The notes below the pieces were generated by a model. That model worked only from the letters and a program-made list of their open reading frames with translations. It made no database searches and was not told where the DNA came from. The position numbers were made by a program, and so were the translations under genes. A stretch of 29,620 bases of DNA from an uncultured Collinsella sp. GTDB taxonomy: Bacteria > Actinomycetota > Coriobacteriia > Coriobacteriales > Coriobacteriaceae. The first letter of the stretch is position 1, and every line of letters begins with the position of its first letter. Positions 1-7,684 of the stretch are shown in pieces. The stretch covers positions 1 to 29,620 of the forward strand of contig CATZRJ010000023.1 of NCBI GenBank assembly GCA_958423535.1, given 5' to 3'.

Positions 1-81
1 GACCGCTACGAGCGCGAGGGAAGGCCTCGCTTTGCCGTCGACATCGACCGCATCGCGGTGCTGCTGGAGAGCGAGAAGTAG
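1..81 (+). CDS. 3' end of an unidentified gene (partial)
   Basis: An open frame enters from the left edge and ends at a TAG at 79-81, giving 26 residues that finish in IAVLLESEK. The fragment is charged and too short to assign to a family. A strong intrinsic terminator follows 24 bp later on the same strand, which supports this being the real end of a transcribed gene. Confidence 0.6.
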   Translation, partial: DRYEREGRPRFAVDIDRIAVLLESEK

Positions 82-105
82 GGCACCTCGGCTCAGTCTC
101 GAGCC

Positions 106-128
106 ATGCGGAGTCGCTCCGCATTTTT
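106..128 (+). terminator. Intrinsic terminator behind the left-edge gene
   Basis: A perfect 8-bp stem (ATGCGGAG / CTCCGCAT) with a 3-nt loop is followed directly by a run of T. It ends the transcript of the plus-strand gene that stops at 81. The stretch 129-289 shows nothing further that I recognise. Confidence 0.8.
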
Positions 129-289
129 GAACGCCGCGTGTGCGTCCCAAATACTTGAGAAACAAGCTGTGAAGTGCGGTGGCGCGCCCGTGCCCGTGCA
201 TAGCCGTCACCATCAGCGTCTACGCGGCATCGGCTCCAAGTGGAATTGGCGCCGCTGCTGTATATGGTTTGCCTTGCTGCAAATAGCGG

Positions 290-542
290 TCAATGCCCGC
301 GATGCTTCTGTTTGCGCTTCAGTTTTCTCTGCTCGTAGCGCGCATCAGCCTCTTCCGCGCGGCGTCGGCTTCTTGCATGAGCTGACTCCTGCTTCATCGC
401 TTCCCGCTGTGCCGCGAGCGCCTGTTGTGCCTTGGTGCTCACCGCGGGCCGCTTAAGGGCTTTCGCTGCCTCGCGAGCGCGCCGCTTGGGGTTCTTCGCG
501 GGCTTGCTTGCCTCAGCCGGTTTGCCACCGAAGAACGAGAGA
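290..542 (-). pseudogene. yjdF: 3' half of a yjdF (DUF2992) gene, 5'-truncated
   Basis: This encodes the C-terminal part of a YjdF-family protein: the lysine/arginine-rich NPKRRAREAAKALK segment, a VSTKAQQAL helix, a long basic coiled region, and the family-typical ending KHRGH. The N-terminal DGQFWVG and FGAEPSDEE region is missing. The frame stays open upstream to an ATG at 571, but that ATG has no ribosome binding site and the added residues are unrelated to YjdF. Homology to the second yjdF fragment (7936-8214) begins at about 542. The two pieces share about 105 bp and together would make one complete gene. I read this as a non-functional fragment. YjdF is known in Firmicutes as a protein of unknown function that is often preceded by a riboswitch for azaaromatic compounds. 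Confidence 0.75.
434..542. repeat. Direct repeat copy 1 (internal yjdF segment)
   Basis: About 109 bp here match 7939-8047 in the same orientation with about 8 mismatches (about 92% identity by eye). The repeat is the overlap between the two yjdF halves and flanks a 7.4-kb segment. Confidence 0.8.
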
Positions 543-621
543 CTGACTCCCTGAAAATAAAAGGCGCCCATGAGGACACCTACAGGCTATCTTCGAACTA
601 CTTGATTTGGAGCAGACGGAG

Positions 622-658
622 GAAAAAATAGGGCAGAATCGCTTTCACGATTCTACCC
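622..658 (-). terminator. Intrinsic terminator of the methyltransferase operon
   Basis: Read on the minus strand, an 11-bp stem with one mismatch (GGGTAGAATCG / CGATTCTGCCC) and a 6-nt loop is followed by TATTTTTTCC. It lies downstream of the three methyltransferase genes and is the obvious end of their transcript. Confidence 0.75.
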
Positions 659-712
659 CGCAAACCCGAGGGTTTCTAACTAGTAACTATTATGCAGCTA
701 AACGCCCCATTA

Positions 713-817
713 TCAATCCCGCGGGTATTTGGGTGCGCACGCATTGACCGCGCCCTTGCACGCCCAATGTGTGCCGTAAAAGCCGTCTTCTTCAACGTCA
801 AAGTGAGCGCGCTTCAT
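713..817 (-). CDS. Possible 34-residue ORF or truncated gene
   Basis: An ATG at 817 opens a 34-codon frame 9 bp after the stop of the LCM-type methyltransferase, beginning MKRAHFDVEEDGFYGTHW and ending KYPRD. The only ribosome-binding-like sequence is a weak GAGAG. The start resembles the first residues of some alpha/beta hydrolases, from memory only, so it may be a gene cut short. It precedes the operon terminator and would be co-transcribed. I cannot assign a function. Confidence 0.3.
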   Translation of the reverse strand: MKRAHFDVEEDGFYGTHWACKGAVNACAPKYPRD

Positions 818-826
818 TTTTGTCTC

Positions 827-1657
827 TCAAAATCTTATTTTCACGATTTGCATTTTCATCCCGTTGTCACCGACCCTTGCGAGAAACCGGAAAAAGCCGC
901 TGACAGAAGGGTCCCTCAAATCGTTGTAACCCAGCATATAGTCGCGACTTGTGACCTGCAGACGGCTGTCCCACGTGCCGATTTCCTTGGCGGCATCCGA
1001 AACCGCAAAATATGCCCCCACATCCTTGATTTTTGCAGTCTTAAGCCATGTTTTTGCGATCATCTTTACCGCCGTCCGATTGGCAGCATCAAAGACCAGC
1101 ACACCTTCGGGAAAAGCGTCCGCCATCCCCCGCACCAGTTCCCGGACCTGCTGGGTCAGAAAGTAATAGAACACCCCGGAGGCAAAGAACACCGCCCCGC
1201 CGGATGCATCGATTTTGTCAAACCATGCGGGGTCTTTCAGGTCGCAGGGGATGTTTTGCTCCCGCTCCCCGGCGGGCAGCAGCTGCTGCCGCAAGGCAAT
1301 CACATCCGGGAAGTCCAGATTGTAGATCTTGCATCTACCGTTGTCGCAGGCTCTGCCGGTATTGTCCAACCCGCAGCCCAGATTGACCACCGCCGCATTG
1401 GGGTGGCCTTTCAGGTAATCCCGCACCTCGAAAGCAAGATCACTCTGCCGCATGGCCACCTCCAGCGCACCAAAGCGCTGCATCAGGCTGCGGGAGTTTT
1501 TCTCTGCCTCTGAAAAGTCGTAGTCGATCTGGTCGAGCAGACGAACCGCTGTTTCATCCCTGTAAAGGTTCGGGTACAGCTCCGTACACAGCTTCCGGGA
1601 ATACAGCGGGAGGATCAGCGTCTCCTGCACGGTGTTTTTCTCAATTTTACATTTCAT
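827..1657 (-). CDS. SAM-dependent methyltransferase, leucine carboxyl methyltransferase (LCM) family
   Basis: This 276-residue protein should transfer a methyl group from S-adenosylmethionine, probably to a carboxylate or oxygen of a small molecule. The SAM-binding glycine motif VVNLGCGLDNTG lies at residues 90-101, and the acidic strand after it, YNLDFPDVI, at 112-120. Both are typical of the LCM/COG3315 family, which includes polyketide O-methyltransferases. Length is normal for the family. The ATG at 1657 follows a clear GGAAGGA ribosome binding site. It is the third gene of a minus-strand operon with two UbiE-type methyltransferases. Substrate unknown; base composition is lower in GC than the oxidoreductase genes to the right, and the style is Clostridia-like, suggesting transfer. 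Confidence 0.85.
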   Translation of the reverse strand: MKCKIEKNTVQETLILPLYSRKLCTELYPNLYRDETAVRLLDQIDYDFSEAEKNSRSLMQRFGALEVAMRQSDLAFEVRDYLKGHPNAAVVNLGCGLDNTGRACDNGRCKIYNLDFPDVIALRQQLLPAGEREQNIPCDLKDPAWFDKIDASGGAVFFASGVFYYFLTQQVRELVRGMADAFPEGVLVFDAANRTAVKMIAKTWLKTAKIKDVGAYFAVSDAAKEIGTWDSRLQVTSRDYMLGYNDLRDPSVSGFFRFLARVGDNGMKMQIVKIRF

Positions 1658-1668
1658 AGGTTCCTTCC

Positions 1669-1734
1669 TCAGTGAATAAAAACTGTCACAATTGCCGCCA
1701 GCACAGCCGCTATGACCGTCATGTCTATCGCCAT
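1669..1734 (-). CDS. Candidate 21-residue hydrophobic peptide between two methyltransferase genes
   Basis: The open frame from ATG 1734 encodes MAIDMTVIAAVLAAIVTVFIH, almost entirely hydrophobic and long enough for one membrane helix. Its TGA sits directly before the ribosome binding site of the LCM-type methyltransferase, the layout of a real operon gene. No good ribosome binding site precedes its ATG. The frame is hydrophobic for eight further residues upstream (GIFASILH), so it could be the tail of a lost membrane protein. Function unknown. Confidence 0.3.
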   Translation of the reverse strand: MAIDMTVIAAVLAAIVTVFIH

Positions 1735-1772
1735 GTGTAGGATGGATGCAAAAATACCCGTGCTTGATGCCC

Positions 1773-2378
1773 TTACTTCCGCGCCGTGACGCAGAGCCAC
1801 TTTTTCTTTTTGTGTATCTGCACCTCGTGAAAACCCGCCTGCTCCAGACATGCCTTTAATTCAATGTCCTTGTAGATGGTCATGCCGCCGATGATCTGCG
1901 TCCACCTCTCGTCCTTGTCCGTATCGCCATTGCTCTCGTTGCAGATAAGAATTGCCCCGCCTGGCTTCAGCGTCCGCCAGACCTCACGGAAGCATCGGGG
2001 CAAATCGGGCCAAAAATAGACGGTCTCAAAGGCCGTGGCGGCATCGAAGTAGCTATCCTCAAACACCATATCCGCCACACTGCCTTGCAGAACGGCGCAA
2101 CGCCCCTCCTGAATTGCAATTCGGTTGAGCTTTCTAGTCTTCTCCACGCTGACGGGCGAATAGTCGATACCCTTGACGACGCCATGCGGGCATTTTTTCA
2201 GCAGCCGTTTTATGTTCGCCCCGCCGCCGCAGCCGCAATCCAGCACCTTAGCATTTGGCGCAAGTCGTAGAGATCGAAGTCCCCACTGGGCCACAGGGCT
2301 GTGCCCCAGATTCATCATGGCAACCATAAGTTTTCCGCCGAGTCCTACGGGCTTGCGGGTGTTTTCAAAGAACGACAT
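1773..2378 (-). CDS. Class I SAM-dependent methyltransferase (UbiE/COQ5-like)
   Basis: This 201-residue protein has the Rossmann methyltransferase fold: motif I VLDCGCGGGAN at residues 45-55, GIDYSPVSVEK as the acidic-loop strand, and the post-motif LKPGGAILICNES. The start at 2378 is chosen because GGAGGGG precedes it; a longer upstream frame lacks such a site. The start overlaps the end of the previous methyltransferase gene by 14 nt, pointing to translational coupling. Substrate unknown. Similar proteins are widespread in gut Clostridia. Confidence 0.88.
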   Translation of the reverse strand: MSFFENTRKPVGLGGKLMVAMMNLGHSPVAQWGLRSLRLAPNAKVLDCGCGGGANIKRLLKKCPHGVVKGIDYSPVSVEKTRKLNRIAIQEGRCAVLQGSVADMVFEDSYFDAATAFETVYFWPDLPRCFREVWRTLKPGGAILICNESNGDTDKDERWTQIIGGMTIYKDIELKACLEQAGFHEVQIHKKKKWLCVTARK

Positions 2379-2994
2379 CTGACCCCTCCGATTTCGTGCA
2401 TTCCGCATAGGTCAGCGGGAACGAGGCCTTCAGCACCGCGCTTTTCTGCACCACCCAGCCGTTTTGACGCAGGAAACGTAGGTATTCCTCGCTTGTCCAC
2501 CTGCTGTGGAGGGGGAATCCCGCCATACTCATGAAAAAGGCTTTTGCCTTGCCGGAAACCGAGTTTCCCGCGTGGGTGAAGGTTGGCGCGATGAGCACGC
2601 CGTCGTCCTTCAGCACCCGCCTGATTTCTTGCAGGGCCTTTTCCGGATGCGGCACTATGTGAAGCGCGTTGGACGCGATCACCACTTCGAAGGACTTCTG
2701 TGCATAGGGCAGGCGGAACATATCTTGTACGGAAAAGTGCAGCTTTGCGGATTGATTGTCCCGCTTTGCTTCTAGGATCATCTGTGCAGAAGCGTCCGTA
2801 GCCTCGATGTGCGCCGCCGCATTCACAATGTTCTTTGCGATAAGCCCCGTGCCGGTGGCAACCTCCAGTACGGTTTTTGCTTTCACAACCGGCCCGATCA
2901 GCTCATACATCTTCTCATACGTCGCCCGGTCCTTTCGCATGAAACGCTCGTACCGACCGGCATTCTTGTCCCAGAAGCCCTTGCGTTCGTGCAT
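2365..2994 (-). CDS. Class I SAM-dependent methyltransferase (UbiE-like), first gene of operon
   Basis: This 209-residue protein begins with the MHERKGFWDKNAGRYERFM block typical of UbiE-like enzymes. Motif I, VLEVATGTGLIA, is at residues 42-53, ATDAS follows, and a YAQKSFEVVIASNALHIV catalytic-side strand lies farther on. The ATG at 2994 is chosen over an in-frame TTG at 3009 because GGGGG lies 8 nt upstream. It is the promoter-proximal gene, and an inverted repeat 18-35 bp upstream of the start may be its operator. The substrate is not evident; the motif I glycine is replaced by alanine (EVATGTG), which is common in this subfamily. Confidence 0.88.
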   Translation of the reverse strand: MHERKGFWDKNAGRYERFMRKDRATYEKMYELIGPVVKAKTVLEVATGTGLIAKNIVNAAAHIEATDASAQMILEAKRDNQSAKLHFSVQDMFRLPYAQKSFEVVIASNALHIVPHPEKALQEIRRVLKDDGVLIAPTFTHAGNSVSGKAKAFFMSMAGFPLHSRWTSEEYLRFLRQNGWVVQKSAVLKASFPLTYAECTKSEGSDVVL

Positions 2995-3011
2995 GTCTAT
3001 CGCCCCCAAAC

Positions 3012-3029
3012 AGTTAGAGCAATCTAACT
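3012..3029. promoter_or_regulatory. Inverted repeat in the methyltransferase operon leader (candidate operator)
   Basis: AGTTAGAGCAATCTAACT is a perfect 7-bp dyad with a 4-nt centre, located 18-35 bp before the first methyltransferase start and beside a TATAGT-like -10 on the minus strand. The TTAG...CTAA arrangement resembles DtxR-family metal-regulator boxes. That reading is an inference; another dimeric repressor could fit. Confidence 0.5.
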
Positions 3030-3344
3030 ATAACACACGAATCATGAAGTAAGATATGGCTAACCTTCTTTTCTTGGCTAAGACGCATCTCTCCGGTTTT
3101 CGCTTATAACGGCGCGAGTCAGATACTAGGCTGGAGCTGAAGAAGGAGCTTGGCGGGCAGGTAGGTCGATACCGGTTCCCGGAACGGTGATCCAGCCAAT
3201 TACGCCAGGGCTCTAGTCATTGAGTGGGAATAGTAATAGAACACTTGTTCTTGTATTTCATACGGTTTCGTACGGTCCGATGGCGACCGATGGGGACGTT
3301 TCGGAACCGCCGCACCTGCAAGCCACATGGTTTCACAATCGGGC
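3030..3344. other. Intergenic region with no recognisable gene
   Basis: This interval lies between the methyltransferase promoter and the alcohol dehydrogenase terminator. A short plus-strand frame at about 3130-3190 reads ELKKELGGQVGRYRFPER before a TGA, and an in-phase-like VIQPITPGL follows. It may be the tail of a lost gene, but I cannot name it. I see no other feature here. Confidence 0.4.
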
Positions 3345-3383
3345 AAAAACTCAGAAGGCTCCTCGGGAAAAACGAGGAGCCTT
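3345..3383 (-). terminator. Intrinsic terminator behind the alcohol dehydrogenase
   Basis: On the minus strand an 11-bp perfect stem (AAGGCTCCTCG / CGAGGAGCCTT) with a 7-nt loop is followed, after CTGAG, by five T. It lies 42 bp beyond the dehydrogenase stop and ends the reductase operon. Confidence 0.8.
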
Positions 3384-3424
3384 CCTGTTTCCTTCGGCGC
3401 GGGCTGATCGGGACCCCCGCCGAT

Positions 3425-4588
3425 CTAGAGGCACTCGGTCAGAATCTGGAACACCTCGCTGCGCTCCAGATTCTTGGCGCAGCCGCCGGTGAGTACGCAG
3501 GTGTCCGCAACCTTGTGCAGCGTCTCGTCGGACGCGTCGGAGCCCATCTCGGCGAAGCTCGTGGGAAGTCCCATCTCGCCGATGAACGTCTGCAGGCGGT
3601 CGATGCCTTCGAGCGCCACCGTAAGGTCGTCTTTGCCCTTGGCGTCGACGTTCCATACCTCGCGTGCCCAGCGGGCGAACTGCGCGGGCGCCTCGGGGGC
3701 CAGGTGGCGGTAGAGCGCAGGGTGGATGACTGCGAGGCCCATTCCGTGGTTGGTGTGGGTGTACGCGCCGTACTGGTGCTGGATCATGTGCGCCTGGAAG
3801 TCCGTTGACTTGCCGATCTTGAGCACGCCGTTCTCGGCCATGGCGGAGTCGTATACGAGCTCGCTTCTGGCATCGAGGTTCTGGTCGTCGTCCGCGATGA
3901 TCCGCATGTTGCGGATGACGTTACGCTGGATGGCGAGGTTGATGTCGTCGGTGACATTGCGCCCGCGCGGGCTTCCGAAATAGCTCTCCATGCAGTGCGA
4001 GAGCGTGTCGAACGCGCCGCTCATGAACTGCGCGTGCGGTACGGTGAGCGTGAGCGCTGGGTCAAGCGCCGCCCACGAGGGCAGCGCGCCGAAGAAGGCA
4101 CCCTTCACGTGTGTCTCCTCGTTGGTGATGACGGCGCCGTTGTTCTGCTCGGCGCCCGTGCCGGAGAGCGTCACGATGCAGCCCATGGGGATGAACGAGC
4201 TCGGCATCTTGCCATCGACGTGCTCGAACGTCTCGATGTCCTCGTCAAGCATCGCCTGCGCGGAGACCACCTTGCAGCAGTCGAAGACCGACCCGCCGCC
4301 GACGGAGAGAATGAAGTCGACCTGTTCCTTGCGTGCGAGCGCGGCGCCTTCCTGGCACTTCTCGTAGGTCGGATTGGGCATGATGCCGCCGAAGTCCACC
4401 ACGCGCTTGCCCGCGCTCGTGAGCTTATCGACCACGTGGCCGTAGACGCCGGTTCGTTTGACCGAGCCTCCGCCGTAGGCGAGCATCACTGTCTTGCCCA
4501 TGGCACCCATCTCGGCGTCGAGCGCCTGGTCCATGGCCCCCTCGCCGAAGTAGTTCCTGACCGGGTAGTCGTACGTGAATGAGTTCAT
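3425..4588 (-). CDS. Iron-containing alcohol dehydrogenase (YqhD/BDH-like)
   Basis: This 387-residue NAD(P)H-dependent dehydrogenase should interconvert aldehydes or ketones and alcohols in the cytosol. The nucleotide-binding GGGSVFDCCK is at residues 97-106, and the family metal ligands are visible as Asp194 and His198 in FDTLSHCMESYF, His267 in the DFQAHMIQH segment, and His281 in THTNHGMGLAV. Length is normal for YqhD/BdhA relatives. The ATG at 4588 follows AGGAGGAATTGCC, an excellent ribosome binding site, so the longer upstream frame is rejected. It starts 44 bp after the aldo/keto reductase stop on the same strand, so they are probably one operon. A terminator follows. Confidence 0.92.
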   Translation of the reverse strand: MNSFTYDYPVRNYFGEGAMDQALDAEMGAMGKTVMLAYGGGSVKRTGVYGHVVDKLTSAGKRVVDFGGIMPNPTYEKCQEGAALARKEQVDFILSVGGGSVFDCCKVVSAQAMLDEDIETFEHVDGKMPSSFIPMGCIVTLSGTGAEQNNGAVITNEETHVKGAFFGALPSWAALDPALTLTVPHAQFMSGAFDTLSHCMESYFGSPRGRNVTDDINLAIQRNVIRNMRIIADDDQNLDARSELVYDSAMAENGVLKIGKSTDFQAHMIQHQYGAYTHTNHGMGLAVIHPALYRHLAPEAPAQFARWAREVWNVDAKGKDDLTVALEGIDRLQTFIGEMGLPTSFAEMGSDASDETLHKVADTCVLTGGCAKNLERSEVFQILTECL

Positions 4589-4632
4589 GGCAATTCCTCC
4601 TAGTAAGTTATCAGTGCGGTCTAACCGCTCGT

Positions 4633-5484
4633 CTACACGTTGCGCACGAGCCCGGACATCCATTCGATGGTGGCGGGGTCGTGGTGGTCGAAGAACGCGC
4701 TGCGCCCGGTGTCGAGCGCGGCGATGGCGACCATCTCGTCGTCGCCCAGCGCGAAGTCGAAGACGTCGAAGTTTTGCTCCATGCGATCGCGGTGCGTGCT
4801 CTTAGGGATACAGACCACACCGCGCTGCAGCAGCCAGCGCAACACGACCTGGGCGACCGTCTTGCCGTGTGCCTCGCCGATGCGAGCGAGGACCTCGTTG
4901 CGGAAGAGGTCGTTTCTGCCCTCCGCAAAGGGCGCCCAGCCCTCCATGGCCACCTCCTTGCCGGCCATGTACTCCTGCGCCTCGCGCTGCTGGAAGAACA
5001 CGTTGCACTCGACTTGGTTCACGGCGGGGGCGATGCGGTTGAACGAGATGAGGTTTGCGAGGTGATCGGGGTAGAAGTTAGCTGTGCCTATGGCGCGGAT
5101 AACGCCCTGCTCGTAGAGCTCCTCCATGGCGCGCCACGCGCCGAAGACGTCGCCGAACGGCTGATGGATGAGGTAGAGGTCGACGTAGTCGAGCCCCAGC
5201 CGCTTGAGCGACGCGTCGAAGCCGCGCTTGGCCCCCTCGTAGCTCACATCCGACATCCACAGCTTGGTCGTCACGAACACCTCGTCGCGCGGCAGGCCGC
5301 TCGCACGAATGGCAGCCCCGACCGCCTCTTCGTTGCCGTAGCTCGCGGCCGTGTCGAGCAGCCGGTAGCCGACCGAGAGCGCGTCCTCCACGGCGCGCTG
5401 GCATTCCGCGGCGTCCGGGATCTGGTACACGCCGAAGCCGAGCTGCGGCATCCTGACGCCGTTGTTCAAGGTGATGTAGTCCAT
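4633..5484 (-). CDS. Aldo/keto reductase (AKR superfamily)
   Basis: This 283-residue protein is an NADPH-dependent carbonyl reductase by family. The catalytic tetrad is complete: Asp44 and Tyr49 in LLDTAASYGNEE, Lys74 in VTTKLW, and His107 in YLIHQPF. The late IPKSTHRDRMEQN segment is the expected cofactor phosphate-binding loop. Its start is set by GAAAGGAAGGCACC before ATG 5484. It sits between the alcohol dehydrogenase and a second, clearly distinct aldo/keto reductase. Its upstream region carries TATAAC-type elements resembling those in front of the divergent LysR gene, so it may have its own promoter. Substrate unknown. Confidence 0.92.
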   Translation of the reverse strand: MDYITLNNGVRMPQLGFGVYQIPDAAECQRAVEDALSVGYRLLDTAASYGNEEAVGAAIRASGLPRDEVFVTTKLWMSDVSYEGAKRGFDASLKRLGLDYVDLYLIHQPFGDVFGAWRAMEELYEQGVIRAIGTANFYPDHLANLISFNRIAPAVNQVECNVFFQQREAQEYMAGKEVAMEGWAPFAEGRNDLFRNEVLARIGEAHGKTVAQVVLRWLLQRGVVCIPKSTHRDRMEQNFDVFDFALGDDEMVAIAALDTGRSAFFDHHDPATIEWMSGLVRNV

Positions 5485-5589
5485 GGTGCCTTCCTTTCTC
5501 GCAACTTGACGTATCCACCATACGAGGGGCGCCGCGCCGGCGGAAGTTTCCGTTGGTGAGGGTTCTATAACGCTGGGGTGCGCACGGGG

Positions 5590-5781
5590 TTATAACCCGC
5601 GGGTTCTAGGCGTCACGTCAAAGAGATCGGCGCCGAGCTCGTCGGCAATGGTCTGAGCTACGACAGCGGTGTGGCCCTGTGCCGAGTAGTAGGCCACGAG
5701 GACGTTGCCGTCTGCAGCGGGCACTGCGGCGGGCTCGTCCTCGACAGTCGACTGGTCCTCGGCGGCGGCTTGGTTGGTCCG
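5590..5781 (-). pseudogene. Flavodoxin fragment (remnant of a secreted flavodoxin)
   Basis: The open frame between stops reads, after a low-complexity AAAEDQSTVEDEPAAVPAADG linker, NVLVAYYSAQGHTAVVAQTI and then ADELGADLFDVTP before ending at TAA 5590-5592. This is the first strand, FMN-phosphate loop (SAQGHT, where SxTGNT is usual) and first helix of a flavodoxin. The linker resembles the one after the lipoprotein signal of coriobacterial exported flavodoxins. The signal peptide, a start codon and about two thirds of the domain are missing. It fits the redox theme of the locus and is probably dead. Confidence 0.65.
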
Positions 5782-5795
5782 TTATCGTCTGAGCG

Positions 5796-6644
5796 CTACT
5801 CCTGCGAGTCGAAATCGGGGCGTATGGCCAGGTAGCCCGCGAGTGCTTCCTCAGTGGCGGTGTAGTAGGTCATGGTCCCGTCGAGCTTGGCAATCTCGGC
5901 CATCTCGTCTTCGGTGAGGGAGAAGTCGAAGATGTTCGCGTTGTCGGCGATGTGGGCGGGGTTCTTGGAGCCGGGGATGATGGAGGTGCCCATCTGCACG
6001 TGCCAGCGCAGGATCACCTGGGCCGGGGTCTTGCCGTACTTCTCGGCGAGAGCGACGAAGACGGGCTCTTCCAGAAGACCTTTGTCGCCGTGGCCGAGCG
6101 GGTACCACGCCTCGATCACCGTGCCGTACGGCGCGAGGTAGGCGCGCAGGTCGCGCTGGGCGTGGTAGGGGTGGCGCTCAACGGTCACGAGCTGCGGCCT
6201 GATGTCGGCGACCTCGATGACCTCGGCGATCTTGTCTTGCGGGAAGTTGGAGAGGCCGAGGGCGCGCACCTTGCCCGCGCGGTACGCCTCCTCCATCGTG
6301 CGCCACGCGGCCAGGTAGTCGCCTACCGGCTGGTGCAGGATGAGCATGTCGACGTAGTCGAGCCCCAGGCGCTGGAGCGTGGCGTCCACCGCCGGCATGT
6401 CCGCGTCGTAGACACTCGGCCAGAGCTTGGTGGAGACGAAGATTTTGTCGCGCGTGATGCCGCTCTTGGCGATGGCACGGCCCACGGCGCGCTCGTTCAT
6501 GTAGGCGTTGGCGGTGTCGATGTGCTCGTAGCCAGCCGCGAGCGCGGCGGTTGCGGCCGCCTCGGCCTCGGCCGGGGTCATGAGGAAGGTGCCCAAACCT
6601 TCGATGGGCATCTCTACGTCGTTGTTGAGCTTCAGATACTCCAT
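5796..6644 (-). CDS. Aldo/keto reductase (AKR superfamily), second copy
   Basis: This 282-residue reductase has the tetrad Asp43 and Tyr48 (HIDTANAYMNE), Lys73 (VSTKLW) and His104 (ILHQPV), and an IIPGSKNPAHIADN cofactor loop. It is diverged from the neighbouring aldo/keto reductase, so it is not a recent duplicate. The start is fixed by AAGGAGGAGACC before ATG 6644. It is the gene nearest the divergent LysR regulator, separated by 129 bp that hold a dyad. It is likely the first LysR-controlled gene of the reductase locus. Substrate unknown. Confidence 0.92.
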   Translation of the reverse strand: MEYLKLNNDVEMPIEGLGTFLMTPAEAEAAATAALAAGYEHIDTANAYMNERAVGRAIAKSGITRDKIFVSTKLWPSVYDADMPAVDATLQRLGLDYVDMLILHQPVGDYLAAWRTMEEAYRAGKVRALGLSNFPQDKIAEVIEVADIRPQLVTVERHPYHAQRDLRAYLAPYGTVIEAWYPLGHGDKGLLEEPVFVALAEKYGKTPAQVILRWHVQMGTSIIPGSKNPAHIADNANIFDFSLTEDEMAEIAKLDGTMTYYTATEEALAGYLAIRPDFDSQE

Positions 6645-6725
6645 GGTCTCCTCCTTAATGGTGACTTTTCGAATACAAGGCTACGGCGTTTACTGACGTG
6701 CGAGAAGTTCACGTTGGAATGATGG

Positions 6726-6744
6726 ATATAACCATGGGGTATAT
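6726..6744. promoter_or_regulatory. Dyad between the lysR gene and the reductase operon
   Basis: ATATAACCATGGGGTATAT is an imperfect 8-3-8 inverted repeat (7 of 8 positions pair) in the divergent intergenic region. It lies 30 bp before the LysR start. AT-flanked dyads of this size are typical LysR binding sites. A related TATAACC lies at about 5591-5597, in front of the other aldo/keto reductase. Confidence 0.45.
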
Positions 6745-6773
6745 ACGGCACATAATGCGTGACAGGAGGATCG

Positions 6774-7673
6774 ATGTACAACCCACAGCTTGACACTTTC
6801 ATCCGCGTGGCGGAGGCGGGCAGTTTCTCCAAGGCGGCGCAAGAGTCCTTCATCACGCCCACGGCCGTCATCAAGCAGATGAACCTGCTGGAGTCGCGGC
6901 TAGGCCTTACGCTGTTCCACCGATCGCATCAGGGGCTTTCACTTACGCGAGCAGGCAGGTCGCTGCTCGCCGACGCCCACCATATCGTGCAGTACTCTCA
7001 AGAATCAATCGCGCGCGCCCGCGTCGCCGAGCGCGGAGAGAAGCGCATCATCCGCGTGGGAGTGTCGCTCATGACGCCCAGCACGCCGCTCACGAAGCTG
7101 TGGCCGAAGGTGAAGGAACGTTGCCCTGGCATGAGCCTTCAGGTGGTCACGTTTGAAAACACACCCTCGGCGGCGCGCGGTTTGGCGAACCTCGGGCAAG
7201 ACATGGATATCGTGGTGGGGATTTTCGACGATGCCTTTCTTAAAGAGCGCGGGTGCCTGGGCCTCGAGCTTTCGCGCGAGCCGCTCTGGTGCGCCGTTCT
7301 CGTCGACAGCGAACTCGCCAAACGCGACATCGTCACATTCGACGACCTCCACAATCACAGTCTTATGCTTATACGCCGGGGCTGGAACGCCGAAATCGAC
7401 CGCGTGCGCGACGAGATACTCTTGCATCATCCTCAAATCGCGCTCGTAGACTTCCCGCAATATCGGGCGGAGGTGTTCAATCGCGGCGCGAACGAGGACC
7501 TCGCGCTTGCGACGTTGCCGTTGTGGGCCAACGTCCACCCCATGCTCAAAACCGTCCCTACCGATTGGAACTGTCTCGTGTCTTACGGACTGCTTCATTC
7601 GCTGCAGCCCGCAGACCATGTGCGGGAGTTCCTCGATGCGGTGTCTGCCGTGCTCGAGGCAGAGTATCGATAG
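6774..7673 (+). CDS. LysR-family transcriptional regulator
   Basis: This 299-residue regulator has an N-terminal winged helix-turn-helix (residues 1-60, including AGSFSKAAQESFITPTAVIK) and a C-terminal effector domain of two alpha/beta lobes. It begins MYNPQLDTFIRVAE. The ATG at 6774 follows AGGAGG; an in-frame GTG 15 nt upstream has no such site. It is transcribed away from the reductase genes, the classic arrangement for a LysR regulator and its targets. The effector is not evident from sequence. Confidence 0.92.
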   Translation: MYNPQLDTFIRVAEAGSFSKAAQESFITPTAVIKQMNLLESRLGLTLFHRSHQGLSLTRAGRSLLADAHHIVQYSQESIARARVAERGEKRIIRVGVSLMTPSTPLTKLWPKVKERCPGMSLQVVTFENTPSAARGLANLGQDMDIVVGIFDDAFLKERGCLGLELSREPLWCAVLVDSELAKRDIVTFDDLHNHSLMLIRRGWNAEIDRVRDEILLHHPQIALVDFPQYRAEVFNRGANEDLALATLPLWANVHPMLKTVPTDWNCLVSYGLLHSLQPADHVREFLDAVSAVLEAEYR

Positions 7674-7684
7674 GCAATCGCGAA

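Noticed and set aside
3219..3234. GAGTGGGAATA shared with the arm of the 24-bp inverted repeat at 8423-8481
   Set aside because: Only 11 bp match, with no extension on either side, so chance cannot be excluded.
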